From assembly GCF_000733125.1 (NCBI RefSeq), contig NZ_JPHU01000013.1:1-64000 (forward strand): a stretch of 64,000 nt of DNA, given 5' to 3'. This DNA comes from Parvularcula oceani (GTDB lineage: Bacteria; Pseudomonadota; Alphaproteobacteria; Caulobacterales; Parvularculaceae). Shown here one piece after another: positions 25,285-34,170 of the stretch; position 1 is the stretch's first letter; each line of letters opens with the position of its first letter. Made by a program: the position numbers and the translations under genes. Below the pieces are notes generated by a model. The model worked only from the letters and a program-made list of their open reading frames with translations. It did no database searches and was not told the origin of the DNA.

Positions 25285-26403
25285 GTGTCGAAGGCCAGCC
25301 CACAGACGGTGCGTCATGCGCTCGACCGCGCATCGGTCGGTATCGTGATCACGGACCCTACCCAGGACGACAATCCGATCGTCTACGTCAATCAGGGCTT
25401 CGTCAGCCTGACCGAATACAGCCGGGAATACGCGATGGGGCGGAATTGCCGCTTCCTGCAGGGCGAGAACACGGACGAGCGCGACATAGAGCGCATTCAT
25501 GAAGGGCTCGCGGCACGACGCGAATTCGATGTCCGCATCCTCAACTACAAGGCCGACGGCACCCCGTTCCGGAACCAGGTCCTGATCTCGCCGGTCGAGG
25601 ACGAGAACGGATCGCTGACGGCATTCTTCGCCGTCCAGCGCGCGGTGGCGGACGAGCCGGACGGGGAGGAAGAGGAGACCGGCGGAGGAAGCCGGCCGGA
25701 GCATTCCACGCCCTCCGTCGTCATGCTGCGCGAATTGCAGCACCGCGTGAAGAACCACCTCGCCATGGTCGTCAGCCTGATCAGGCTGCATGCGACGCGG
25801 GAGCTGACGCAGGAGTCCTTCAACGCGCTGGCGCATCGCGTGGAGGCCCTCGCTCTTCTTTATGATGCCATGCTCGCCCCGGGCGACGAGGACGACACCG
25901 AGACCGTCGCGGCAGGCGCCTATCTGAGCCGCGTGGCGAATGTCGTGGGCAGTATTAGCGGGCGACCCGACGTCAGGATGAAGATCGACTGCCAGAGCGT
26001 CAGGCTCTCGGTCAATGCGGCCGGGCGCCTGGGCCTCCTCCTGACCGAGCTGCTGACGAACACGTTCGAACATGCCTTCGAGGGGCGCGGGGAAGGCTTG
26101 GTGACGGTGCGCTTCCAGCGCCTGGACAGCGGCACGGCGCGGTTGATCGTCGAGGATAACGGCATCGGCCTGCCGGAGGGCAGCGACTGGCCATATGCCT
26201 CTGCCTCGATCCCGGAGCAGCAGGGCCGCGCCGAAGAGGAGGGCGGCAGCCTCGATACCACGAGCGCGGGCGGCAATTCGGGCCTCGGCGGCAGTATCGT
26301 CCTCGGCCTGACGAAAGTGCTCGGCGCGACGCTCGACGTGCGCTCCGGCCCCGAAGGCACGCGCATCGCCATCGACCTGGACGAGGACGGCGTGCCCTCC
26401 TGA
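25285..26403 (+). CDS. LOV-domain blue-light histidine kinase (HisKA_2 type)
   Basis: 372 residues from GTG 25285, preceded by a strong GGAGGAGAG Shine-Dalgarno. LOV domain at about residues 10-125: NPIVYVNQGFVSLTEY and GRNCRFLQG with flavin-adduct Cys at residue 55, NYKADGTPF for FMN contacts, FFAVQ(R) with the conserved Gln. HisKA_2 phospho-acceptor His at residue 153 in LRELQHRVKNHLAMV; ATPase N-box LLTELLTNTFEHAF. LOV-HK proteins sense blue light through a flavin-cysteinyl bond and often feed the general stress response. No adjacent receiver gene; secG follows after 108 bp. Confidence 0.93.
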   Translation: MSKASPQTVRHALDRASVGIVITDPTQDDNPIVYVNQGFVSLTEYSREYAMGRNCRFLQGENTDERDIERIHEGLAARREFDVRILNYKADGTPFRNQVLISPVEDENGSLTAFFAVQRAVADEPDGEEEETGGGSRPEHSTPSVVMLRELQHRVKNHLAMVVSLIRLHATRELTQESFNALAHRVEALALLYDAMLAPGDEDDTETVAAGAYLSRVANVVGSISGRPDVRMKIDCQSVRLSVNAAGRLGLLLTELLTNTFEHAFEGRGEGLVTVRFQRLDSGTARLIVEDNGIGLPEGSDWPYASASIPEQQGRAEEEGGSLDTTSAGGNSGLGGSIVLGLTKVLGATLDVRSGPEGTRIAIDLDEDGVPS

Positions 26404-26511
26404 AGCCAGGGACGGGCCGGTCCGCCCCGCCTTGCGCGAAAGCGTTCCAGCCCGTAACAGGCGTCCGCTTGGCCCTTCGGGCGCCTCCCACGCAGAATCC
26501 CAGGCTCCGCC

Positions 26512-26964
26512 ATGACCGCCATCCTTCTCGCCATCCACACGATCATCGTGATCGCCCTCATCGGCGTCGTGCTGCTGCAGCGCTCCGAAGGCGGCGCGCT
26601 CGGCATGAGCGGCGGGGGCGGCGGCTTCATGTCGGGGCGCGGCGCGGCCAATGCGCTGACCCGCACCACGACGGCGCTCGGCGGCCTGTTCTTCGCGACC
26701 TCCCTCGCCCTCGCCCTCACCGCCGACCGGGGCGTCGATCAGGACGAGATCTTCCGCGACCTGACCGGCGAGGACGGCACGAGCCGCGCCATCGATGCTG
26801 GCGATCTGCGCCAGGAGGACGTGCTCGACGTCTTCGGCACGGACGATCCCGAAGTGCAGGAAGCCCCGGCCCTGCCCGACGAGGCCGGCGCGCCCGAAGC
26901 GGCGGTTCCCGATCTCGACGATGCGGGGCTCGAGCCCGAGGGCGCCGCGCCCGAAGGCGAGTAA
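26512..26964 (+). CDS. secG: Preprotein translocase subunit SecG
   Basis: 150 residues. Two membrane helices: LLAIHTIIVIALIGVVLLQRSEGGALG at the start and TRTTTALGGLFFATSLALALTA near residue 60, bracketing the Gly/Ser-rich cytoplasmic loop (MSGGGGGFMSGRGAAN) characteristic of SecG. The acidic, Pro/Glu-rich C-terminal tail of about 70 residues is long for the family but common in alphaproteobacteria. SecG assists SecYE in Sec export. Confidence 0.94.
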   Translation: MTAILLAIHTIIVIALIGVVLLQRSEGGALGMSGGGGGFMSGRGAANALTRTTTALGGLFFATSLALALTADRGVDQDEIFRDLTGEDGTSRAIDAGDLRQEDVLDVFGTDDPEVQEAPALPDEAGAPEAAVPDLDDAGLEPEGAAPEGE

Positions 26965-26980
26965 GCCTTGAACACCTTCC

Positions 26981-27002
26981 CCCTCGCGGCGTAACGCGAG
27001 GG
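26981..27002 (+). terminator. Hairpin between secG and tRNA-Val
   Basis: Arms CCCTCGCG and CGCGAGGG with a 6-nt loop (GCGTAA), 17 bp after secG and 4 bp before the tRNA. No T-run follows, so it could equally be a processing element or chance structure. Confidence 0.35.
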
Positions 27003-27006
27003 CTTG

Positions 27007-27082
27007 GGGCGGTTAGCTCAGCTGGTAGAGCGTCTCGTTTACACCGAGGATGTCGGCGGTTCGAACCCGTCACCGCCCACCA
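27007..27082 (+). tRNA. tRNA-Val (anticodon UAC), CCA encoded
   Basis: A 76-nt cloverleaf: acceptor GGGCGGT pairs with ACCGCCC before an encoded ACCA; D-arm GCTC/GAGC; anticodon stem TCTCG/CGAGG around loop TTTACAC, giving anticodon TAC; T-arm GGCGG-TTCGAAC-CCGTC with one G-T pair. UAC reads GUA/GUG valine codons and is normally an essential, often single-copy tRNA. Confidence 0.95.
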
Positions 27083-27186
27083 CCCCCCTCCTGAAGGGCC
27101 GCTTCATGCCGCCCCGCGATTGCGCCCGGCGGCATGATCGGAGAGCATCCGCGCGACCGCATTCGAGGTGACGGCGGGAGGCGCCG

Positions 27187-29892
27187 GTGGACGCAAGGCA
27201 GACCCCTCACGAGCGCGAGAACGCGTTCCTCGCCGGGGAGGCGGCGGGGCCGGAGCGGGCCTGGCACGCTCTGTCCGCCGAAGACGCCCTCGCGGAGCTG
27301 AAGAGCCGCGAGACCGGCCTGACCGCGACCGAAGCGGCCGAACGCGCGAAGCGGTTCGGGCCGAACGCGCTTCCCGCGCCTCCCGCCACGCCGGCCTGGC
27401 GGCGCTTCGCGGCGCAGTTCCGCAACGCGCTCATCTATTTCCTGCTGGCCGCGGCCGGCGCGGCCTTCGTCCTGGACCACGTCGTCGATGCCGTGGTGAT
27501 CCTGTTCGTGGTCCTCGTGAACGCCGTGGTCGGCTTCGTTCAGGAAGGCCGCGCCGAGAAGGCGCTGGCGGGCATGGACGAGCTCGTCTCGCCCGAGGCC
27601 ATCTGTCTTCGCGGCGAGGAGAGGCACGCGGTCCCCGTCGCCGATCTCGTTCCCGGCGACATCGTCATCATCGAGGCGGGCGACCGCGTCCCCGCCGATC
27701 TGCGCCTCATCAAGGCGCGCGGCCTCGCCATCGAGGAGGCCGCCCTGACCGGCGAGGCCGTCGCCGCCGAGAAGGATGCGGCGCCGGTGCCCGCCGAGGC
27801 GGCGCTCGCCGACAGGACCGCCCTCGCCTATTCGGGAACGCTCGTCACCCGGGGCCGGGGCACGGGCGTGGTCGTCGCCACGGGCACGGCGACCGAGATC
27901 GGCAAGATCAGCGGCATGCTGCGATCCGTGCCCAGGCTGGTCACGCCGCTCCTTCGCCAGATCGACCGCTTCGGCCGGTGGCTGACGCTCATCATCGGCC
28001 TGTTCGGCGCCGCGCTCTTCGCCTTCGCCGTCCATCTGCGCGGCTTTGGCTGGGTCGAGGCGCTGATCGCCGTGGTCGCCGTCGCCGTGGGCGCGATTCC
28101 CGAGGGCCTGCCGGCGGTCATCACCATCACCCTCGCCATCGGCGTACAGCGCATGGCCGCGCGCAATGCCGTGATCCGCCGCCTTCCCGCCGTCGAGACG
28201 CTGGGCGCGACCAGCGTCATCTGCACCGACAAGACCGGCACGCTGACGCGCAACGAAATGACCGTGGCCCGCCTCCTCACCGGCGAGGAAGAGGTGCCCG
28301 TCAGCGGCGGCGGCTATGCACCCGAAGGGGCCCTCGGCATCCCCGAAGGCGGCGAAGCCCGAGCGCGGACAGAGCGCCTCGTCCGCTGCGGCCTGTTGTG
28401 CAACGACGCCCGGCTGAAAGAGGAAGACGGCCTGTGGTCCGTCATCGGCGATCCGATGGAGGGCGCGCTTCTCGCGCTGGGCGCAAAGGCCGGCCTGCCG
28501 GAGGCGGCGCGGGACTGGCCCCGCCTCGACGAAATCCCCTTCGACGCCGCCTATCGCTATATGGCGACCCTGCATCGAAGCCCAGAAGGGGTGCCGACCG
28601 CCTTCATCAAGGGCGCGCCCGAGGCGGTGCTGAGCCTCTGCGCGAATGCCGATATGGGGCCCTGGCAGGACGGTATGGCGCGCGCCGCCGAGCGCGGAGA
28701 GCGCCTTCTCGCCTTCGCGATGACCGAGCTGCCGCCCGGCACCGCGCATCTGACGCCGGAGGCGCTTTCCGGCGCGACGATGCTGGGGCTGATGGGCTTC
28801 GTCGATCCGCCGCGAGAGGAGGCGAGAACCGCCATCGCCGAGGCCCGCGCGGCGGGCATCGCGGTGAAGATGATCACCGGCGACCACGCGGCGACGGCCA
28901 CCGCCATCGCCCGCCAGCTCGACCTCGCCGATGCGCCCGAGGCCCTGACCGGCACGCAGATCGAGGCGATGGACGACGACGCGCTGAAGGAGGCCGTGCT
29001 GCGGGTGTCGGTCTTCGCCCGCGCCGCGCCGGAGCATAAGCTGCGCATCGTCAGGGCGCTTCAGTCCCACCGCCTCGTCGTGGCGATGACCGGCGACGGC
29101 GTGAACGACGCGCCCTCCCTCAAGCAGGCCGATGTCGGCACCGCCATGGGACGCAGCGGCACGGAGGCCGCGCGGGAGGCGGCCGAGATGGTGCTGCTCG
29201 ACGACAATTTCGCCTCCATCGTCGCCGCCGTGCGGGAGGGGCGGACGGTCTACGAGAACATCCGCAAGGTGATCGCCTGGACCCTGCCCACCAATGGCGG
29301 CGAGGCGATCACCATCATCCTGGCGATCCTCCTGGGCTTCACCCTGCCCATGACGGCGACGCAGATCCTGTGGGTGAACCTCGTCACCGCCGTCACGCTG
29401 GGCCTCGCCCTCGCCTTCGAGCCCGCAGAGGGAAGCGCCATGACGCGCCCGCCGAGAAAGCGCGACGCGCCGCTCCTCTCGGGCTTCCTCCTCTGGCGGG
29501 TGGGGCTGGTGGCGAGCCTGTTCACGGGCGCCGTGCTGCTCGTCTTCTTCTTGGCGCTCGACAGGGGCCGGGACGTCGCGGCCGCGAGGACGCTGGCGGT
29601 GAACATGCTGGTCGTCGCCGAGATCTTCTATCTCTTCAATGTCCGCTTCCTGAGCGGCGGGTCGCTGAGCTGGCGCGGCGTCGTGGGAACGCCGGCCGTG
29701 CTGATCGCGGTTGGCGCGGTCATCGCAGCGCAGCTCGCCTTCACCTATTTCCCGCCGCTCCAGGCCGTCTTCGACACGAGGCCGGTCGGCCTCGCCGAGG
29801 GCGCGGCCATCATCGGCATCGGCGCAGTGCTGTTCACCGTCCTCGAGCTCGAAAAGGCGCTCTTCCGGCGGTTCCGCATTCCGGGGGCGTAG
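27187..29892 (+). CDS. P2-type cation-transporting ATPase
   Basis: 901 residues from GTG 27187 with a GGGAGG Shine-Dalgarno. Cation ATPase N-terminal domain (GLTATEAAERAKRFGPNAL), actuator motif with LTGEAV (TGES-like), PEGLPA in transmembrane helix 4 at residues 305-310, phosphorylation site DKTGTLT from D348, KMITGDH, and TGDGVNDAP at 635-643. PEGLPA and overall length place it with the P2 (Ca2+/Na+-type) ATPases rather than heavy-metal P1 pumps. The ion carried cannot be fixed from these motifs. It stands alone after tRNA-Val. Confidence 0.9.
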   Translation: MDARQTPHERENAFLAGEAAGPERAWHALSAEDALAELKSRETGLTATEAAERAKRFGPNALPAPPATPAWRRFAAQFRNALIYFLLAAAGAAFVLDHVVDAVVILFVVLVNAVVGFVQEGRAEKALAGMDELVSPEAICLRGEERHAVPVADLVPGDIVIIEAGDRVPADLRLIKARGLAIEEAALTGEAVAAEKDAAPVPAEAALADRTALAYSGTLVTRGRGTGVVVATGTATEIGKISGMLRSVPRLVTPLLRQIDRFGRWLTLIIGLFGAALFAFAVHLRGFGWVEALIAVVAVAVGAIPEGLPAVITITLAIGVQRMAARNAVIRRLPAVETLGATSVICTDKTGTLTRNEMTVARLLTGEEEVPVSGGGYAPEGALGIPEGGEARARTERLVRCGLLCNDARLKEEDGLWSVIGDPMEGALLALGAKAGLPEAARDWPRLDEIPFDAAYRYMATLHRSPEGVPTAFIKGAPEAVLSLCANADMGPWQDGMARAAERGERLLAFAMTELPPGTAHLTPEALSGATMLGLMGFVDPPREEARTAIAEARAAGIAVKMITGDHAATATAIARQLDLADAPEALTGTQIEAMDDDALKEAVLRVSVFARAAPEHKLRIVRALQSHRLVVAMTGDGVNDAPSLKQADVGTAMGRSGTEAAREAAEMVLLDDNFASIVAAVREGRTVYENIRKVIAWTLPTNGGEAITIILAILLGFTLPMTATQILWVNLVTAVTLGLALAFEPAEGSAMTRPPRKRDAPLLSGFLLWRVGLVASLFTGAVLLVFFLALDRGRDVAAARTLAVNMLVVAEIFYLFNVRFLSGGSLSWRGVVGTPAVLIAVGAVIAAQLAFTYFPPLQAVFDTRPVGLAEGAAIIGIGAVLFTVLELEKALFRRFRIPGA

Positions 29893-30005
29893 GAGGCGGA
29901 AGGGGATCACCGTCGCGCCACGATCTCCGCCCCTTGCTCCACACGGTCCGAATTGCTGGCGGACCCGTCGCCTGCACTCTGTCTGTTGTAAGGACTCACG
30001 TCCGG

Positions 30006-30020
30006 ATCGCGGCCCGCGAT
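30006..30020. promoter_or_regulatory. 15-bp palindrome upstream of the VOC gene
   Basis: ATCGCGG-C-CCGCGAT, perfect 7-bp arms around one base, ending 31 bp before the start codon at 30052. Size, symmetry and place fit an operator for a dimeric repressor; none is encoded next to it. Confidence 0.35.
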
Positions 30021-30051
30021 ATCATCGGGCCCAGCAGCCGGAGGCCCTGTC

Positions 30052-30474
30052 ATGACCACGACCATCAAACCCGACCAGGCCGCCTGGTTCTCCGCCTATC
30101 TCACCGTCGCGGACATGCAGGAGAGCATCGCGTTCTACCGCGACGCCTTCGGCTTCTCCCTGACGGGCAAGATGGAGGACGAGGAGAAGGGGATCGTGCA
30201 CACGGAGTGGACCCATCAGGAGCAGGTCATCTTCATGGCCGCGCCCGAAGGTGTGACGGAAGGCGGCGAGAAGGCGCCAGGAGCGATGGGAGGCGTCTGG
30301 CCCCTGACCTTCTATGTCTATGTGCCCGACGTCGATGCGCATTACGAGACCGCCAAGGCCGCAGGGGCGAAGGTTGGCGGTCCGCCGAAGGATCAGTTCT
30401 GGGGCGACCGCAGCTACGAGGTCGCGGACCCCTCGGGCTATCGCTGGATGTTCGCGACGGCCTCGGCGAACTGA
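30052..30474 (+). CDS. VOC-superfamily (glyoxalase-like) protein
   Basis: 140 residues. N-terminal AYLTVADMQESIAFYRDAFGF and C-terminal FWGDRSYEVADPSGYRWMFAT are the two beta-alpha-beta-beta-beta halves of the vicinal oxygen chelate fold; the final Asp-Pro-(Ser/Asp)-Gly is the usual VOC signature. These proteins range from glyoxalases and dioxygenases to antibiotic-binding proteins, and the PhnB-like layout does not define a substrate. Preceded by a GGAGG-like Shine-Dalgarno and a 15-bp palindrome. Confidence 0.85.
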   Translation: MTTTIKPDQAAWFSAYLTVADMQESIAFYRDAFGFSLTGKMEDEEKGIVHTEWTHQEQVIFMAAPEGVTEGGEKAPGAMGGVWPLTFYVYVPDVDAHYETAKAAGAKVGGPPKDQFWGDRSYEVADPSGYRWMFATASAN

Positions 30475-30783
30475 GCGGCTGCGGCACCGCCCTCACCCGG
30501 CAGCAGAGTCTCCACCCCTCCGGACATCGGTGACGTGGAGACTGCCTGCCCTCGCGCAGCAGCGCCAACCGTACCGACGCATGGTGGATCACGATCCACC
30601 CTACACCCGCTACGCGCCCGCCACCCGCGCACCCCGCTCCCGCGGAGCGAGCGACGTCCAGGAGCGAGCCGGCGCTCCGCGCCGTCGCCGCAGGCGTCAG
30701 CCAAAAAAGAAAGAGACCCGGCGCCTGCCCAGCACCGGGTCTCTCCGCTCTGCCCGGAAGGGGCTAGAGCGCCCCTTCGCGTC
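30475..30783. other. 309-bp non-coding stretch between the VOC gene and ftsZ
   Basis: No credible gene; frames crossing it are antisense to ftsZ or lack homology. It holds a small hairpin at 30583-30600 (GGTGGAT/ATCCACC, 4-nt loop) that may end the VOC transcript, a GGAGCG/CGCTCC inverted repeat at 30661-30678, and the ftsZ terminator at 30703-30744. Confidence 0.6.
30703..30744 (-). terminator. Intrinsic terminator of ftsZ
   Basis: Arms of 10 bp (AGAGACCCGG with its complement 30735-30744) around a 13-nt loop, followed on the minus strand by TTCTTTTTTGG. It lies about 40 bp after the ftsZ stop and has both stem and U-tract. Confidence 0.85.
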
Positions 30784-32232
30784 TTAATTGTGACGGCGCA
30801 GGAAGGCGGGGATTTCGAGGTCGTCGCTGCCCTCGCCGAAGACGTTCTTGTCGGCGCGGGGGCGGGACGGGGCGGCGGTCTGCGGCGCCGGGGTCCGGTT
30901 GGCGAAGGCGTCCTTCAGCGCGCCGACCGCGGCGTCGAGCGGGCTGCCCTGGCGGCCGGTGCGGAAGGGGTTCGCCCTTTGCTGCGCGGGCTTGAGGTCC
31001 TTGCGGATCGGGGTCGCGTCGTCCTCGGTCAGCATGCGGCGGATGCGGTCATGGACGTCGCCGACGGGATTCTCGGCCGGTTGCGGGGCGAAGGCGGCGG
31101 GCGCCGGAACTTCCGCTTCGGGCTCGGCCTGGACCGGCGCTTCGGCGACGGGCTGCGGCGCGGGCTCTTCGGCGGGGGCCGGAGCAGGCGTCTCGGCTGC
31201 CGGCTGCGCGATCTCGCGGATCACGGCCGGACGGCCGCCGGGAATGCCGGGCGCCGCGCCCTCTTCGGCCGAGCGCTCGATGCCGGTCGCGACGACCGAG
31301 ACGCGCATCGTGCCCTGGAGCTCCTGGTTGAAGGTCGAGCCGACGATGATGTTGGCGTCCGGGTCGACTTCGGAGCGGATGCGGTTGGCCGCCTCGTCGA
31401 CTTCGAACAGCTTCATGTCGAGGCCGCCCGTGATGTTGATCAGCACGCCCTTGGCGCCCTGCATGGAGGTCTCGTCCAGGAGCGGGTTGGAGATCGCGGC
31501 GGCGGCGGCGGCGCTGGCGCGGTCGTCGCCCGACGCCTCGCCCGTACCCATCATGGCCTTGCCCATTTCGGACATGACCGCGCGGACATCGGCGAAGTCG
31601 AGATTGATCAGGCCCGGAACGATCATCAGGTCGGTGATGCCGCGCACGCCCGCATGCAGCACCTCGTCGGCCATGCCGAAGGCGTCCTGGAAGGTGGTGT
31701 TCTCGTCGGCGAGGCGGAACAGGTTCTGGTTGGGGATGATCAGCAGCGTATCGACATGGCGCTGCAGCTCCTCGATGCCTTCCTCGGCGATGCGCATGCG
31801 GCGCGCGCCTTCGAAGTGGAAGGGCTTGGTGACGACGCCGACCGTCAGGATGCCGAGCTCGCGCGCGGCCTTGGCGATCACCGGCGCGGCGCCCGTGCCC
31901 GTGCCGCCGCCCATGCCGGCGGTGATGAAGAGCATGTTCGAGCCCTCGATCAGGCTCATGACCTCGTCGATCGATTCTTCCGCGGCGGCCTCGCCGATCT
32001 GGGGCCGCGAGCCGGCGCCGAGCCCTTGCGTCACGCCGGTGCCGAGCTGGAGCTTGTGGCCCGCGCGGTTCAGCGCCACGGCCTGGGCGTCGGTGTTGGC
32101 GCAGACGAATTCGACGCCTTCGAGCGAGGCTTCGATCATGTTGTTGACGGCATTGCCGCCGGCGCCGCCCACACCGATCACGGTGATGCGCGGGCTGAGG
32201 TCTGCGGGGTCGGCTGTCAGGTTGAGCGGCAT
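30784..32232 (-). CDS. ftsZ: Cell division GTPase FtsZ
   Basis: 482 residues. Tubulin-like GTPase that forms the division ring. GTP-binding elements [14 protein letters not shown] region (about 20-32) and GGGTGTG at 108-114, plus the T7 loop LINLDFADV. After a long Pro/Ala/Glu-rich linker (about 330-400), it ends with the conserved tail [11 protein letters not shown] (472-482) that binds FtsA and other partners, so it looks like a full-function FtsZ. It is alone, with its own terminator and a CtrA-like box upstream; ftsQ and ftsA, normally adjacent in alphaproteobacteria, are absent here. AAGGA Shine-Dalgarno precedes the ATG. Confidence 0.98.
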   Translation of the reverse strand: MPLNLTADPADLSPRITVIGVGGAGGNAVNNMIEASLEGVEFVCANTDAQAVALNRAGHKLQLGTGVTQGLGAGSRPQIGEAAAEESIDEVMSLIEGSNMLFITAGMGGGTGTGAAPVIAKAARELGILTVGVVTKPFHFEGARRMRIAEEGIEELQRHVDTLLIIPNQNLFRLADENTTFQDAFGMADEVLHAGVRGITDLMIVPGLINLDFADVRAVMSEMGKAMMGTGEASGDDRASAAAAAAISNPLLDETSMQGAKGVLINITGGLDMKLFEVDEAANRIRSEVDPDANIIVGSTFNQELQGTMRVSVVATGIERSAEEGAAPGIPGGRPAVIREIAQPAAETPAPAPAEEPAPQPVAEAPVQAEPEAEVPAPAAFAPQPAENPVGDVHDRIRRMLTEDDATPIRKDLKPAQQRANPFRTGRQGSPLDAAVGALKDAFANRTPAPQTAAPSRPRADKNVFGEGSDDLEIPAFLRRHN

Positions 32233-32293
32233 GACGATCCTTCGAGGTTCGCGTGTTGGGCAGGTGTCAGGGTTAAAACATCGGACACAGAGG

Positions 32294-32308
32294 TTAGCGC
32301 AGCGTTAA
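32294..32308. promoter_or_regulatory. CtrA-like box upstream of ftsZ
   Basis: TTAG-N7-TTAA, one mismatch from the TTAA-N7-TTAA consensus of the alphaproteobacterial cell-cycle regulator CtrA, about 62 bp before the ftsZ start, with further TTAA elements at 32273-32276 and 32314-32317. In Caulobacter CtrA represses ftsZ, so control of the same kind is plausible. Binding has not been shown. Confidence 0.5.
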
Positions 32309-32346
32309 CGCCGTTAACCAATCGCGCTTTTTTCGGACGCCCGGGC

Positions 32347-32380
32347 AAAAAAAGCCCCCGGGACAAGGATCCCGGGGGGC
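32347..32380 (-). terminator. Intrinsic terminator of the EF-hand gene
   Basis: GC-rich arms GCCCCCGGGA (32354-32363) and its complement (32370-32379) with a short loop, followed on the minus strand by seven T residues. It lies 25 bp past the stop of the minus-strand EF-hand gene and separates it from ftsZ. Confidence 0.85.
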
Positions 32381-32404
32381 CGGTCCGGACGAGGCGCCAA
32401 GGAC

Positions 32405-33031
32405 TCAATAGGTGTCGCGGCCCGCCTTGCGCTGAGCGTATTCGGTCACCTCTTCGCCTTCGAGCACCTCGTCCCCGTTCCGGTCCGCATCGGCGAAATC
32501 GGTGCGGCGGGCGTCCTCGAGCTCTTCGAGGGTGAGCGTCCCGTCATCCCCCGCGATCATCGCGAATTTCGCGACGAGATAGTCAGAAGCATCGAGGTCG
32601 CTTCGGGGCGCAGGCTCTTCACCCTGAGCCTGCGCCTCCTCGCTCGCCGCCTCTCCCTCGGCGCCGACAGTCGTTTCCATCGCGGTGACGAATTCCTCTC
32701 GGGTCAGCTGCTCGTCGCCATCCTTGTCCGCCTCGGCGAATTCGTTGCGGGCCTCGAAAAGAGCGGCCTCCTCGCCGAGGCTCGCCTCGGCCCTTCGCGT
32801 TTCCGGCGTCTCGGCGATCTCAGCCGGGATGGTCGGGTCGACCGGCGTGCCGTTCTCCGAAAGGATGCCGGCCTGCGCGGCGCGCGCATCGACGGAGGGA
32901 ATATCGCCCGCATCCACGGTGGCGGGTGCGACCGGCTGGACGGAGGGGGCCTCCTGCGCCGGCTGTTCCTGCGCGAAGGCGGCGGCGGACAGGGCCAGTG
33001 CGGCGGCGGTGGTCATGGCAAGCGTCTTCAT
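32405..33031 (-). CDS. Exported EF-hand calcium-binding protein
   Basis: 208 residues with a signal peptide (MKTLAMTTAAALALSAAAFAQ). Two good EF-hand loops, DKDGDEQLTREE (about 102-113) and DRNGDEVLEGEE (about 183-194), plus a degenerate third (GDDGTLTLEEL, about 161-171), separated by acidic Glu/Ala-rich linkers. Periplasmic calcium sensing or buffering is the natural inference. Its own terminator follows; a GGAGGAG Shine-Dalgarno precedes the ATG. Confidence 0.85.
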   Translation of the reverse strand: MKTLAMTTAAALALSAAAFAQEQPAQEAPSVQPVAPATVDAGDIPSVDARAAQAGILSENGTPVDPTIPAEIAETPETRRAEASLGEEAALFEARNEFAEADKDGDEQLTREEFVTAMETTVGAEGEAASEEAQAQGEEPAPRSDLDASDYLVAKFAMIAGDDGTLTLEELEDARRTDFADADRNGDEVLEGEEVTEYAQRKAGRDTY

Positions 33032-33171
33032 CTCGAAACTCCTCCATTCGGCTCGCCCGTTTCGGGGCTCGACAATGAGGTAGGAAGACGTCTTGGCGAA
33101 AGATGGCGGTATTTACGATTTGTCCGCCATGTTTGCGGCGAAGATGCCGCGATCTGTTCTTCAACTATTCG

Positions 33172-33177
33172 ATTATA
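33172..33177 (-). promoter_or_regulatory. Possible -10 element for the EF-hand gene
   Basis: A perfect TATAAT on the minus strand in an unusually AT-rich patch (about 33150-33220), some 140 bp upstream of the EF-hand start. No good -35 TTGACA stands at the usual spacing, so this is tentative. Confidence 0.25.
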
Positions 33178-33240
33178 CAATTTCCTGTCAGAAACATTGC
33201 ATTCTGGAAAAGAGAACTGCTCTTGAAGGCCAAACGGAAA

Positions 33241-33263
33241 CGGCCCCCGCAAAGCGGGGGCCG
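33241..33263 (-). terminator. Hairpin after the small PRC-barrel gene
   Basis: Perfect 10-bp arms CGGCCCCCGC and GCGGGGGCCG with an AAA loop, 29 bp past the stop codon at 33292, followed on the minus strand by TTTCCGTTT. A likely terminator for the two-gene unit 33292-34124. Confidence 0.75.
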
Positions 33264-33291
33264 TCCTGCTGAACCGCGATGGCGCGGTGGT

Positions 33292-33603
33292 TCAGGCGGT
33301 GCGGACCGTCTTGGCGTTATAGGTCCGCGCATCCGCCGCGTGCACATGGCCCGCGCCATGGTCGATCACGCGGTCGTCCTGGATTTCCAGCGGCTCGACA
33401 GCGACCGTGCGGCCGTCTTCGAGGCGGACGGCGGCGACGCGTTCCGCGCCCTCGTCCACCAGAAGGTCGTCGATCCGGCCGAGCGAGGCGCCGTCGGGCG
33501 CGACGAGCGGCATGTTGCGGATGTCCTGATGCCCTTCCTCGAGCTTCCAGCCGGACAGCTCGGAGAACTTCCTGAGATGGGAATGGTCGTGAACTTCAGC
33601 CAT
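33292..33603 (-). CDS. Small PRC-barrel domain protein
   Basis: 103 residues, nearly all PRC-barrel: LSGWKLEEGHQDIRNMPLVAPDGASLGRIDDLLVDEGAERVAAVRLEDG. No signal peptide or membrane helix, so probably cytosolic. Its ATG directly abuts the stop of the upstream membrane-anchored gene, making a two-gene operon. Such PRC-barrel proteins are common in alphaproteobacterial stress regulons; the EcfG-like promoter ahead of the operon agrees with that. Confidence 0.8.
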   Translation of the reverse strand: MAEVHDHSHLRKFSELSGWKLEEGHQDIRNMPLVAPDGASLGRIDDLLVDEGAERVAAVRLEDGRTVAVEPLEIQDDRVIDHGAGHVHAADARTYNAKTVRTA

Positions 33604-34124
33604 TACGAACGCTCCTCGATGTCTGCGGTCTGCGCCCAGAGATAGACTTGCGTGCCCCGGGGCATGTCTTCGATGCGTTCGCCGTCGATCATGCCGTTGC
33701 GGACCTCGCGCAGCGTGCCGGAGATGTCGATCACCTGGTCGGGGTTGATGTCATAGCGGCCTTCCGTCGGCGTGCCCGGCGTCGGCACCTGATCGAGCAC
33801 GACGAAGAGTTCGCCGCCCGCATCGTCCATCACGGTGAAGGTGCGGTCGCCGACCACGGGGCCGACATCGACGGCCGTCAGCTCGACCGAGCGGCCGGCG
33901 AGGGTCGTGGGATCGGTGGCCGTCTCGATGGTGGTGATGTCGGTGATCGGGCCCGCATCGACATCCGCGACCACGATGGCGTCGCTGTCGACCGTTTCGA
34001 GTTCGGCGACCTCGTCGTCGTCACCGCCAAGCCACCAGAACAGCAGGATCAGCACGATCGCCGCCACGATCGCCCAGACCCACCAGGGGACTCCCGACTT
34101 CTTGGTTACGGGGATTTCAGCCAT
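33603..34124 (-). CDS. Membrane-anchored protein with an OB-like periplasmic domain
   Basis: 173 residues. One N-terminal membrane helix (WWVWAIVAAIVLILLFWWLGG, about 14-34), a short acidic linker, then a soluble beta-rich domain: RSVELTAVDVGPVVGDRTFTVMDDAGGELFVVLDQ resembles small OB-fold modules that bind ligands or metals in the periplasm. No family name can be given with confidence. First gene of the operon with the PRC-barrel protein, under a putative EcfG-type promoter. Confidence 0.65.
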   Translation of the reverse strand: MAEIPVTKKSGVPWWVWAIVAAIVLILLFWWLGGDDDEVAELETVDSDAIVVADVDAGPITDITTIETATDPTTLAGRSVELTAVDVGPVVGDRTFTVMDDAGGELFVVLDQVPTPGTPTEGRYDINPDQVIDISGTLREVRNGMIDGERIEDMPRGTQVYLWAQTADIEERS

Positions 34125-34170
34125 GAAGCGTTCCTCTCGTTCTCGCGGCGAATTGCCGCCTCCAGAGAGG

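Noticed and set aside
27007-27187. Genomic-island insertion at the 3' end of tRNA-Val
   Set aside because: No integrase, no repeated tRNA 3' end and no change of gene character downstream were seen.
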